A DNA stretch of 15,439 nt, from positions 1 to 15,439 of the forward strand of contig JAVBJN010000062.1 of the NCBI GenBank assembly GCA_031546985.1. Direction: 5' to 3'. The notes under the pieces are model-generated. The model was given only the letters and a program-made list of their open reading frames with translations. It did no database searches and had not been told where the DNA came from. The DNA comes from JAVBJN01 sp031546985 (GTDB lineage: Bacteria; Bacteroidota; Bacteroidia; Chitinophagales; Chitinophagaceae). A program made the position numbers and the translations under genes. Below are positions 8,101-14,510 of this stretch, piece after piece. Within the stretch, counting starts at the first letter, position 1. The number at the start of each line of letters is the position of its first letter.

Positions 8101-9715
8101 TAATGGTAGCACCTCTACACTCGCCAACCCCAGCAATGTGCTGTTTACCACACCTGGCTTGCATAATGTAATGCTGGTGGTAACCAGTGTGCAGGGTTGT
8201 AAGGATACGATGATACGCCAGGTTAAGATTATGGGCTATGCAGGAGCGTTTAATTACACACCGGTAAGTGGCTGCTCGCCATTGACCGTTAATTTCGATG
8301 CTACGATTACGAATGTAAACACCTTTGTGTGGGATTTTAGCGATGGCAGCACTTTGAGTACCGGCGCGCCTTTGGCCACCCATGTGTACGACGTGCCGGG
8401 TTATTATGTGCCCAAACTGATTCTGAGCGATGGTGCGGGTTGTGTGGCCAGCAGCACCGGTAAAGACACCATTAAGGTAGATGGCATTTTGCCGGGCTTT
8501 ACAATTACCACGCCATGTGAGTACGACTCTGCCCGCTTTACCGATACTTCTTATAGCTTTTTCTCTGCGGTAACGGCTACCGAATGGCTGTTCGATAACG
8601 GGCAAACCAGTCAGTTGCGCAATCCATCGCATTATTACGGCCCTACGGGTCAGTACCCGGTAACCCTGGTGGTGACCAATGCCAATGGTTGTAAGGATAC
8701 GCTGGTGCGGAATGTAAGCATCTTGCCACCGCCGGCTATTAATGCAGGAAAAGATACCGTGATCTGCGTAGGCGATGCCGCACAATTGCAGGCTACCGGT
8801 GGGGTATCGTACACATGGTACCCGCCCAATGCATTGAGCTGCTCCAATTGCAGCGATCCCAAAGCGGCTCCGAATACAAAAATGGACTTTGTGGTGACCG
8901 GTACCGATCAGCATGGTTGTAAAAACAAGGATACCGTTAATGTAAGCCTCAAAACCAAAACAGAAGCCAGTGTAAGCGGCAATGGCGAGATCTGTCAGCA
9001 GCAAACCTTCCAGCTTCATGCCGGGGGCGCACATACTTATGAGTGGACACCTCCCGAATCGCTGAACGATCCAAAGAGTGCCAACCCTGTAGCATCGCCC
9101 GATACCAGCATCGAATACATGGTGATAGCGAGCGAAGGCAGTTGCGAGCCCGATACCGGTTATGTATCGGTAATCGTACATCCTAAACCAGAGGTAAATG
9201 CGGGCCCCGATCACAGCATTGTAGCCGGAGAAACCGTAACCATAACCCCAACCGGCACCCATCTCGAAACGCTGTTGTGGACCCCATCTGAGGGGCTGAG
9301 TTGCACCAAGTGCAATACCACACTGGCCAGCCCGGGTGTAACCACTACCTATACTGTAACGGCGGTTACGCAATACGGCTGCTCCGATACCGACGACGTA
9401 ACCATTAAAGTGGTGTGTGATAATAAGCAGGTGTTTATTCCTAATACCTTCTCGCCCAATGGCGATGGGCAGAACGATATTTTCTATGCCCGGGGCAAAG
9501 GGCTCGATCGCATCATCAGCTTCCGGGTGTTTAACCGCTGGGGCGAACTGGTGTATGAGCGCAACAATATTGGTTTAAATGATGCCGCTGCCGGATGGGA
9601 TGGAACCTATAAAGGCCAGGCGCTTACACCCGATGTGTTTGTATATTCGGTAGAAGCCATTTGTACCACCGGAGAAAACATTAGCTGGAAAGGAGATGTA
9701 TCCCTCATTCGCTAA
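5189..9715 (+). CDS. Giant PKD-repeat surface adhesin with T9SS type B (gliding-motility-associated) C-terminal domain
   Basis: A 1508-residue cell-surface protein exported by Sec and then the type IX secretion system. The ATG at 5189 is preferred over the in-frame TTG at 5183; it opens a signal peptide of about 26 residues ending LQAQ. Residues about 27-1178 are 14 tandem PKD-like beta-sandwich domains of about 82 residues. Most carry W-x-FGDG, then SHTY or similar, Y-x-V-x-L, and a GC near the end. Number 9 is degenerate (TWIVGGVNLP) and number 1 reads LGNG. Three shorter Ig-like adhesion repeats follow (about 1179-1409). Residues 1410-1508 are the CHU_C / gliding-motility C-terminal domain: FIPNTFSPNGDGQNDIF, FRVFNRWGELVYE, GWDGTYKG and a final GDVSLIR. 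A PorP/SprF-like gene starts 17 nt after the stop, the usual partner of type B cargo. A role in attachment, gliding or polymer contact is inferred; the ligand is unknown. Confidence 0.92.
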   Translation: MTVLYNRFLYLWSFVFLLLAQGLQAQVTANFSATPLSGCAPLLVQFSDQSTGNPTSWQWNLGNGTTPVIKNPSTIYTTPGTYAVTLTVSNGSSSNTKTVTSYITVYGVPDVNFTSPDTVGCPPLVVQFTNTSQPNVPGAATYLWNFGDGGSANTANPSHTYQTSGYYNVTLLVSNSAGCNKTLTKQQYIHVLQKPTGNFTATNTTICTAPGSTTFNYTATGVGPFTVDWSFGDGGTSTSNSPTHTYSNPGNYNVRLVVTDSKGCKDTVVKNNYINVINYTPDFNMPTGACVGTPVSFTNISVPIATASSWTFGDGGTSTGVTASHTYTTPGTYTVTLNSTSAPCAGTATKTIVIYPKPSMAFTASPLPPCPPPVPIQFTTTTTATSYSWFFGDGGTGTGASPSHTYNTPGSFTVLMVATSPNGCVDSLTKSGYVQISNLDVDIQVSPSQGDCAPATMLFSSITAFNAPINSYSWDFGDGQSSTTPNPTHVFVDSGTYIVSLTVQTANGCTQTDTAHIHVGTKPFANFTVSPTVTCVKQFVNFTNLSTNATDYLWYFGDGSTSTATSPVKNYMDTGWYNIRLLAFNNGCADTMHVDSMVRVLVPKSLMSHGYSCDTPTKVWFDNKSLGATSFAWYFGDGASSTLPKPVHLYPAIGDYNMMLVSFNSATGCSDTLREVINIFNPSFAFSANDTAVCRGDTVNLTSVMTGSHAKTYTWIVGGVNLPDTTPVIKFTFYTPGRTTVRLIVEDDHGCIDTAVRNNYILTAQPTAGFYASPLVGCVPFTTTLYDTSLTIPGTNVVQREWTYGDGSNNTVTTASTPHTYANTGMYTVRLKVTDNVGCIDTITKINYLEARKPTAAFTAQYTLACAGQLISFFNTSSGSNLTCQWYFGDGGTSTVTSPAHAYAASGTYTIKLVVTDASGCKDSLTRTNYIQINKPKASFTMSDSVKVCPPLTVNFTNASVGALTYFWDFDNGSTSTLANPSNVLFTTPGLHNVMLVVTSVQGCKDTMIRQVKIMGYAGAFNYTPVSGCSPLTVNFDATITNVNTFVWDFSDGSTLSTGAPLATHVYDVPGYYVPKLILSDGAGCVASSTGKDTIKVDGILPGFTITTPCEYDSARFTDTSYSFFSAVTATEWLFDNGQTSQLRNPSHYYGPTGQYPVTLVVTNANGCKDTLVRNVSILPPPAINAGKDTVICVGDAAQLQATGGVSYTWYPPNALSCSNCSDPKAAPNTKMDFVVTGTDQHGCKNKDTVNVSLKTKTEASVSGNGEICQQQTFQLHAGGAHTYEWTPPESLNDPKSANPVASPDTSIEYMVIASEGSCEPDTGYVSVIVHPKPEVNAGPDHSIVAGETVTITPTGTHLETLLWTPSEGLSCTKCNTTLASPGVTTTYTVTAVTQYGCSDTDDVTIKVVCDNKQVFIPNTFSPNGDGQNDIFYARGKGLDRIISFRVFNRWGELVYERNNIGLNDAAAGWDGTYKGQALTPDVFVYSVEAICTTGENISWKGDVSLIR
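5267..8724 (+). repeat. Array of 14 PKD-like domain repeats within the adhesin
   Basis: Repeating coding units of about 245 nt each encode a W-x-FGDG turn, for example near 5620, 5875, 6120, 6355, 6610, 6850, 7090, 7850 and 8330. Units diverge strongly in protein sequence but share short near-identical DNA tracts around the FGDGG and GCKDT codons (for example at about 5977, 8195 and 8688). Each unit carries a Cys near its first strand and, except unit 1, a GC at its end. This looks like old duplication with occasional homogenisation. Confidence 0.8.
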
Positions 9716-9732
9716 ACCCTAAAACTGAAACC

Positions 9733-10764
9733 ATGAAGACATTCCGATATTTAAGTCGTGTGGCCATCCTGGCAGGTAGTCTGTGGGGTTCCGCAGCGCA
9801 GGCCCAGGATATTCACTTTTCGCAGTTCTACGAAACCTCGGTGTTGCGCAATCCTGCGCTTACCGGCATTTTTGATGGCGATTATAAAGTAACCTTTCAG
9901 TACCGCAACCAATGGAGCAGCATCAGCAAGCCGTTTCAAACGGCGATGGTAACCGGCGAAACGCGTATTGCTGTAAATGATGAGGTAGACGATTATATAA
10001 GCATAGGCTTGCAGGCAGGTTACGATAAAGCAGGCAGCATTAGTTTGCAAACGGTGCAATTGCTGCCCAGCATCAACTACAATAAATCGTTGGAGAACGA
10101 CCGCAATACCTACCTGTCGCTGGGCTTTACCGGTGGGTATGTAGAGCGCAGTTTTGACCGTACCAAAATGACATTTAACAACCAGTATGTTAATGGCGGT
10201 TACGATCCGCTAAACGATAATGGCGAGCAACTGGCTTCTAATAAGTTCTCTTACTTTGATTTGGGTGCAGGGGTAAGCCTCAACAGTGGGGCGGGGCTTG
10301 ATAATAAGATTAAATATTACCTGGGTTTTGCCGGGTACCATTTTACCGGTGCCAAAAACAGTTTTTACAACAACAGCGAAATGAAACTGAAAATGCGCTG
10401 GAGCGGAAACGCTGGTATGCGCTGGAGCCTGAACCCCGATTATGATGTGTATTTCCATGCCAACTATGCGGTGCAAGGCGCTTATAACGAACTGTTGCTG
10501 AGTGGTATGGTGGGCTATAATATGTACGACCAAACCCAGGAAGTAATGCTATCGCTGTATGCAGGGCTGGTGTACCGGGTGCAGGATGCTATTGTGCCGG
10601 TCATCAAGATCAACTACCAGCAGGTAGCTTTTGCGGTGAGTTACGACATTAATATGTCGTCGCTTAAAAAAGCATCTAACGGGCGCGGCGGCATGGAGAT
10701 TTCGGCTTTCCTCACCGGCAAAAAAAGAAATTCATACAACCGTACCAAATGCCCGCATTTGTAG
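9733..10764 (+). CDS. PorP/SprF-family type IX secretion outer-membrane protein
   Basis: Encodes 343 residues with a 25-residue signal peptide ending AAQAQ and the family's opening DIHFSQFYETSVLRNPALTG, followed by alternating amphipathic strands of an outer-membrane barrel. The C-terminal part has the recurrent family text YDINMSSLKKASNGRGGMEIS and ends KCPHL, also typical. Family members (PorP, SprF) act with the T9SS; SprF is required for secretion and surface attachment of the adjacent SprB adhesin in Flavobacterium johnsoniae. It starts 17 nt after the adhesin stop with no separate promoter, so the two are probably one operon and this protein the dedicated partner of that adhesin. That pairing is inferred from position and CTD type. 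The other core T9SS genes are not in the window. Length is normal and nothing is missing. Confidence 0.92.
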   Translation: MKTFRYLSRVAILAGSLWGSAAQAQDIHFSQFYETSVLRNPALTGIFDGDYKVTFQYRNQWSSISKPFQTAMVTGETRIAVNDEVDDYISIGLQAGYDKAGSISLQTVQLLPSINYNKSLENDRNTYLSLGFTGGYVERSFDRTKMTFNNQYVNGGYDPLNDNGEQLASNKFSYFDLGAGVSLNSGAGLDNKIKYYLGFAGYHFTGAKNSFYNNSEMKLKMRWSGNAGMRWSLNPDYDVYFHANYAVQGAYNELLLSGMVGYNMYDQTQEVMLSLYAGLVYRVQDAIVPVIKINYQQVAFAVSYDINMSSLKKASNGRGGMEISAFLTGKKRNSYNRTKCPHL

Positions 10765-10782
10765 ACTTTATTCAAGTGCGGG
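10752..10782. terminator. Shared convergent hairpin spanning both stop codons
   Basis: CCCGCATTTG (10752-10761) pairs with CAAGTGCGGG (10773-10782) around an 11-nt loop. There is one U-G wobble in the plus-strand RNA and the rest are perfect pairs. The structure contains the stop codons of both the PorP/SprF gene (10762-10764) and the converging small gene (10768-10770), which are 3 nt apart. It is probably a bidirectional terminator or 3'-end stabilising hairpin; neither side has a strong T-tract. Confidence 0.45.
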
Positions 10783-11127
10783 TATCGCGATCTTTTGTCG
10801 GTACAATTCTTCCATTGTAGCTATCAGCTCCTTGGTTTGAGCGTTGTTCAGCAGCTTTTTAGCCTCTTCAATGTTTACAAAATTTTCGTTGTTATTGGTC
10901 TTATAGTCATTGATTTTATTAACGATTTTGGTGTTGAGTCCCAATTGGGATAATTCGCCATTGTCGTTAATAATCTGCTCCGAAAAAGCTTTGATCTGGC
11001 TACAATACTTTAGGCAATCGTCTGACCCAACAGGCGCTTTGCAGCAAGATTTAATTGAATGAACATGCTGGGCTTTTACCAAAAATGTGACCAGGCAGAA
11101 CAAGGTGAGGGTAATTATTTTTTTCAT
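10768..11127 (-). CDS. Small secreted Cys-containing hypothetical protein
   Basis: A 119-residue protein I do not recognise. The ATG at 11127 is preferred because it opens a clean Sec signal peptide (MKKIITLTLFCLVTFLVKAQ, 20 residues). The in-frame GTG at 11187 would add 20 residues that bury it. The mature part begins HVHS and carries four Cys in SCCKAPVGSDDCLKYC (about residues 27-42), then a mostly helical, Asn/Lys-rich stretch with little hydrophobic character. It should be periplasmic or extracellular; the Cys could form two disulfides or bind metal, which is speculative. It is probably co-transcribed with the membrane protein upstream: the shifted reading of that gene ends 10 nt before this ATG, and an AAGAAGA purine tract lies in that overlap zone. 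The segment is visibly more AT-rich than the flanking genes, so horizontal origin is possible. Confidence 0.65.
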   Translation of the reverse strand: MKKIITLTLFCLVTFLVKAQHVHSIKSCCKAPVGSDDCLKYCSQIKAFSEQIINDNGELSQLGLNTKIVNKINDYKTNNNENFVNIEEAKKLLNNAQTKELIATMEELYRQKIAIPALE

Positions 11128-11137
11128 ACGATTGGGT

Positions 11138-11265
11138 TTAATCTTCTTTAAAAATCCACCAGCATAAATAGCACATAAGCCATACACCTAGAATGATGAT
11201 CCGGTGAGAAATGTATTGAACTGGATGGTATAGCAATGTGAGATCTCTGTTAATATGGCGCGTAG
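11138..11265 (-). other. Out-of-frame C-terminal extension of the small membrane gene
   Basis: In the -1 frame relative to the gene starting at 11589, the sequence after the slippery site stays open until TAA at 11138-11140. Counting the base re-read at 11266, it gives 42 residues: a polar piece containing INRDLTLLYHPVQYISHR, then a 16-20-residue hydrophobic helix (IIILGVWLMCYLCWWIF) and the charged end KED. This looks like a genuine third membrane segment, whereas the in-frame tail (after F108 to TAG at 11188) does not. It is either the lost C-terminus of a frameshifted gene or the product of programmed frameshifting. Confidence 0.55.
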
Positions 11266-11589
11266 AAAATTTTCGGAACCTGCATTAATACTTACCGACT
11301 CCTGCCATCTTTCTGTGGAATTGCCGTAATACAACGATGTAAGAAAAGCGATCCAGGCCGGCATAAAAAGCAGGTAGAACAGTTTTCCCTTTTTGAGTTT
11401 CGGTTTCAGGTAAGAATCACTTACAATCAGTAATATGCTGCCACCCATAATGGTGAGGCATGTGGTAAAAAGAGATTTGCTCAACTCATAAGCCGCCTTG
11501 ATCTGGCCCACGTAAATGGAAGCCATATCATTTTTTAATGTTACGTCTGGAGCGGGGACTTGCAGGAGTATCGCAATGAAGTCTAACAC
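11188..11589 (-). CDS. Small membrane protein, probably frameshifted at its C-terminus
   Basis: A 133-residue hypothetical protein as read in one frame, starting with GTG at 11589. The first ATG is codon 22 (11526), so the start is uncertain. Two membrane helices are clear, at about residues 40-57 (LFTTCLTIMGGSILLIVSD) and 68-88 (GKLFYLLFMPAWIAFLTSL), joined by a Lys-rich loop (KPKLKKGK) that suggests a cytoplasmic connection. No family was recognised. The tail after residue 108 is unremarkable and stops at 11188. A -1 shift at 11266-11272 instead gives 150 residues with a third helix, ending 10 nt before the next gene, so the true protein probably follows that path. A well-placed Bacteroidota promoter lies upstream. 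It is AT-rich, diverges from the helicase gene and likely forms a two-gene unit with the secreted Cys protein. Confidence 0.6.
   Translation of the reverse strand: MLDFIAILLQVPAPDVTLKNDMASIYVGQIKAAYELSKSLFTTCLTIMGGSILLIVSDSYLKPKLKKGKLFYLLFMPAWIAFLTSLYYGNSTERWQESVSINAGSENFLRAILTEISHCYTIQFNTFLTGSSF
11266..11272 (-). other. -1 slippery heptamer A_AAT_TTT / probable frameshift site
   Basis: On the minus strand the zero-frame codons are GAA AAT TTT CTA, giving the canonical X_XXY_YYZ heptamer A AAT TTT in the correct phase. Slipping back one base continues as TCT ACG into the open frame ending at 11138. The same A4T4 tract is also a natural place for a one-base deletion by replication slippage or a base-calling error. 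No strong downstream stem-loop is visible, only the palindrome GAGATCTC at about 11240-11247. Confidence 0.5.
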
Positions 11590-11608
11590 ATTAATGTTTT
11601 ATATAAAA

Positions 11609-11639
11609 TAAAAATAGCCTTTATATTCAAATAGGCAAA
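11609..11639 (-). promoter_or_regulatory. Bacteroidota-type promoter of the small membrane gene
   Basis: Minus-strand TTTG (11639-11636), exactly 19 nt, then TATTTTTA (11616-11609), a 5-of-6 match to the fixed positions of TAnnTTTG. The predicted start is about 15 nt before the GTG at 11589, which supports that start over the internal ATG at 11526. Confidence 0.5.
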
Positions 11640-11653
11640 ACGGTAAATGTGAA

Positions 11654-11685
11654 TTGGCACATTCTCTTCTACTTGCGTATTTTTG
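11654..11685 (+). promoter_or_regulatory. Bacteroidota-type promoter abutting the helicase start
   Basis: TTG (11654-11656), 21 nt, then TATTTTTG (11678-11685), a perfect match to TAnnTTTG. The ATG of the helicase is at 11690, so a start a few bases after the -7 box would give a leaderless or nearly leaderless mRNA. It is divergent from the small-gene promoter, with 14 nt between them. Confidence 0.45.
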
Positions 11686-11689
11686 GGGC

Positions 11690-13540
11690 ATGGCCGTTAA
11701 TGAACCTGTGAATGCTTTGTTTGAGCTGGCGAAAGATTTTGTAATGAACACTTCGCGCCACGTATTTCTGACCGGTAAAGCCGGAACGGGTAAAACCACC
11801 TTCCTGAAATACATCAAAAACAATATCAAAAAGAAAACCGTGGTGGTGGCGCCTACGGGTGTAGCGGCCATTAATGCGGGTGGTACCACGCTGCATTCCT
11901 TTTTTCAACTACCTTTTGGGGCGTTTATTCCTGGCGCTTTGCGGGGTTTTACCACTTATAATACACCGGTAAATGATCCGCATTCGTTGATCAAGAATAT
12001 GCGCATCTTTTCCGAAAAACGTAAGATCTTCCGCGAGCTGGAGTTGCTCATTATTGACGAGATCAGTATGGTGCGCGCCGATCTGCTGGATGCGGTAGAT
12101 ACCATTCTGCGTCATTTCCGGCGCAAGCCTTTTGAACCTTTTGGCGGTGTGCAGGTGCTGTACATCGGCGATCTGTTTCAGTTGCCCCCGGTGGTAAACG
12201 ACCAGGATTGGGAGCTGCTCAAGGATTATTACGAAACCCCTTTTTTCTTCAGCTCCATTGGGGTGCGGCAGTCCAAACCATTGTACATAGAGCTGCAGCA
12301 TATTTACCGCCAGAGCGATCCGGTGTTTGTAGATTTATTGAACCAGGTGCGCAACAACAATATGCGGCAGGAATCGCTCCAATTGCTCAATGAGCGCTAC
12401 GATCCGCAGTTTAAGCCTGCAAGGGAAGAAGGTTACATTACCCTCTCTACCCACAACCGCAAAGCCGATGTGATTAATGCCGAGGAGCTGGAAAAGCTCA
12501 CCACGCCATCGTTCCGGTTTGAGGCCAAAGTAGACGGCGACTTTTCTGATAAATCTTATCCTACCGATAAGGTGCTGCAATTGAAAGAAGGCGCGCAGAT
12601 CATGTTCCTGAAAAACGATATTGAGCAACCCCGACGTTTTTACAACGGAAAGATTGCCCAGATCGAAAGCATAGGCACCGATCAGATTACAGTGTCTTTT
12701 CCCGGTGAGCCGGATCTGCTGGTGCTGGAAAAGGAAACCTGGAAAAACATTAAATACGCTTACCATACCGAGAAGGGCGAGATTGTAGAAGAAGAAATGG
12801 GTTCGTTTACCCAATATCCCATTAGGCTGGCCTGGGCCATTACCATTCACAAAAGCCAGGGTTTAACTTTTGATAAAGCGATGATCGATGCCGGTGCTGC
12901 TTTTGCACCCGGGCAGGTATACGTGGCGCTCAGCCGCTGCCGCTCGCTGGAGGGCATTGTGCTGCGGTCGCGCATTCACCAGGAAAGTATTAAGACCGAT
13001 GAGCAGGTGCTTGAATTTTCATCTTCAATCATGGGCGAAGAGTTGCTGGCCGAAACCTTAAAGGAAGCTGCCCGTTTGGAAGCCTACCGCAACATGATAC
13101 AGGCGTTTGACTGGTCGGTATTGCAGGAGAGTTTCCAGGAATGGCTGGACCTCATTCGCACCAAAAACATACCCGATGTGCAGGCTGCGGCCAAACTGGC
13201 GATGGAGCTGGTAGAGGAGATAGCTGCGCAAAAAAAGATAACCGATAAGTTTCAGCTTCAGCTGCGGCAAATGCTGGAGCAGCACGACCTGCCCGAATAC
13301 CTGCTGCAGGAAAGGGTTTCGAAGGCTTCTGACTATTTTACCCCATTGCTGAAAACGGCGCTGTTGCAACCGCTGCAATTGCACCGCGATTGGATGAAGG
13401 CCAAACCCCGTACAAAGGCGTACCTCAAGGAGCTGGAAGTGCTGGAGGGATTACTTACCCAAAAGATAGACGGCTTTCAGCAGGTGCTGGAACGGTTTAA
13501 GCCCACGAGCGAAACCGTAATACTACCCGGAGCCGATTAA
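11690..13540 (+). CDS. SF1B PIF1/RecD-like DNA helicase
   Basis: A 616-residue ATP-dependent helicase, expected to unwind DNA 5' to 3' in repair or replication-fork processing. The ATG at 11690 is chosen because it gives the usual opening MAVNEPVNALFELAKDF shortly before the Walker A motif; the ATG at 11654 overlaps the predicted promoter. Motifs seen: Walker A GKAGTGKTT (residues 29-37), motif Ia VVVAPTGVAAINAGG (51-65), Walker B IIDEISM (121-127), motif III GDLFQLPP (160-167), and near the end of the motor RLAWAITIHKSQGLTFDKA and QVYVALSRCRSLEG. The roughly 160 residues after the motor are helical and charged and resemble the accessory C-terminus of Bacteroidota homologues, though no HTH/RQC signature is obvious. 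All catalytic motifs are intact. It is monocistronic and converges on the epimerase gene. The precise cellular role is not deducible here. Confidence 0.9.
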   Translation: MAVNEPVNALFELAKDFVMNTSRHVFLTGKAGTGKTTFLKYIKNNIKKKTVVVAPTGVAAINAGGTTLHSFFQLPFGAFIPGALRGFTTYNTPVNDPHSLIKNMRIFSEKRKIFRELELLIIDEISMVRADLLDAVDTILRHFRRKPFEPFGGVQVLYIGDLFQLPPVVNDQDWELLKDYYETPFFFSSIGVRQSKPLYIELQHIYRQSDPVFVDLLNQVRNNNMRQESLQLLNERYDPQFKPAREEGYITLSTHNRKADVINAEELEKLTTPSFRFEAKVDGDFSDKSYPTDKVLQLKEGAQIMFLKNDIEQPRRFYNGKIAQIESIGTDQITVSFPGEPDLLVLEKETWKNIKYAYHTEKGEIVEEEMGSFTQYPIRLAWAITIHKSQGLTFDKAMIDAGAAFAPGQVYVALSRCRSLEGIVLRSRIHQESIKTDEQVLEFSSSIMGEELLAETLKEAARLEAYRNMIQAFDWSVLQESFQEWLDLIRTKNIPDVQAAAKLAMELVEEIAAQKKITDKFQLQLRQMLEQHDLPEYLLQERVSKASDYFTPLLKTALLQPLQLHRDWMKAKPRTKAYLKELEVLEGLLTQKIDGFQQVLERFKPTSETVILPGAD

Positions 13541-14403
13541 AAACAGGTAACCGACCAGGTTCTTTGCCAGTTGCTGTGCGGCAATAGCGTTTCCATGCCT
13601 TCTTTATTGCTCAGTATTCCATTGTGCAACACACTGTCGGCAATGCCACACCAGGGCTCAATACACACAAATGGCGCGTCTTTGGCCGCCCAAATACCCA
13701 GGTATGGAAACCCTGTAAAATCGAAGGTTAGCCCATGCGGATGGGTAGTGCCTTTAAGCGTCACCTTTTGCGATTGCAAGTGCTTAAGCACAATAGCATC
13801 GTTATGAAACAGTGATGGCGTAAGCGCTAGTGTCTGTTGGTTGTTTAATAGCGGGGTAGTCTCTACATCTATCAGTCCATCTTTTAGGAGCCACCTGCCT
13901 GCCGTTTCGGGTTTTTCAAACACCAGTTCATGATCGGTATAAGTAGTGCCAGGTACCAATGGCACATTAAACGCAGGGTGCCCGCCAACGGAAAAAAGCA
14001 AGGCATTATCCGCAGGGTTTTCTACTTCGTAGGTTACATGAATCTGCCCGTCCTTAAGTTTATAATGCACCTTGAATATAAATGCGAAAGGGTAAACCGC
14101 CAGGGTCGTCTCATTGCTTGTTAACGTAAATGTGGCCGATGCTTCATCGTGTTGCGCAGCTTCAAAAACCATATCTCTGGCAAAGCCGTGCCTGCCCATC
14201 TGGTAAGATTTACTGTTGTATGAATAAGTATCGTTGCGCAGCGTGCCTACAATGGGAAACAGTACCGGTGAGTGCTTGCCCCAGTACGCCGCATTGCCCT
14301 GCCACATATATTCCAGCCCGGTGCCAATATGCTTTAAACTTTGCAGCTCGGCGCCTTTAGGATTAATCTGTGCAATAAGATGGTGATGGTGCAGGGTTAT
14401 CAT
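13537..14403 (-). CDS. Aldose 1-epimerase family protein (LacX-like mutarotase)
   Basis: A 288-residue galactose-mutarotase-fold protein, probably interconverting the alpha and beta anomers of an aldose or hexose-6-phosphate in the cytosol. Family marks are PKGAELQSL (15-23), HSPVLFPIVGTL (44-55), MGRHGFARD with His72, SVGGHPAFNVPL with the catalytic His142, and CIEPWCGIAD with the catalytic base Glu249. The ATG at 14403 is chosen; the in-frame TTG at 14436 would add 11 residues outside the family consensus. Its TAA (13537-13539) shares four bases with the convergent helicase stop. On the minus strand TTATTTTG with a T-run 19 nt upstream, in the divergent gap 14404-14510, is a possible promoter. 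The physiological sugar cannot be read from the sequence; there is no sugar-catabolic operon around it. Confidence 0.9.
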   Translation of the reverse strand: MITLHHHHLIAQINPKGAELQSLKHIGTGLEYMWQGNAAYWGKHSPVLFPIVGTLRNDTYSYNSKSYQMGRHGFARDMVFEAAQHDEASATFTLTSNETTLAVYPFAFIFKVHYKLKDGQIHVTYEVENPADNALLFSVGGHPAFNVPLVPGTTYTDHELVFEKPETAGRWLLKDGLIDVETTPLLNNQQTLALTPSLFHNDAIVLKHLQSQKVTLKGTTHPHGLTFDFTGFPYLGIWAAKDAPFVCIEPWCGIADSVLHNGILSNKEGMETLLPHSNWQRTWSVTCF

Positions 14404-14510
14404 ACCGGGTTGTTTTAAGGCCACAAAATAACACAAGCCACGAAATAGATAAAATGACTTTGCCTGTAACTTCCCGGGAGGGTATGCGTTCTACAATAAA
14501 TACCCACACC

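Noticed and set aside
7904..9373. A 489-codon open frame on the minus strand inside the adhesin gene, plus similar ones at 5699-6400, 6419-6967 and 7133-7645
   Set aside because: They are antisense to a clear protein, their translations are rich in low-complexity Gly/Ile/Arg/Tyr with no domain or signal, and they follow from the repetitive codon use (GGTACC, GATGGC) of the PKD units.
46..10764. A polysaccharide-biosynthesis or T9SS gene cluster
   Set aside because: Only manC and the adhesin/partner pair fit these themes; no glycosyltransferase, export, or core T9SS gene is present, so a cluster is not supported.
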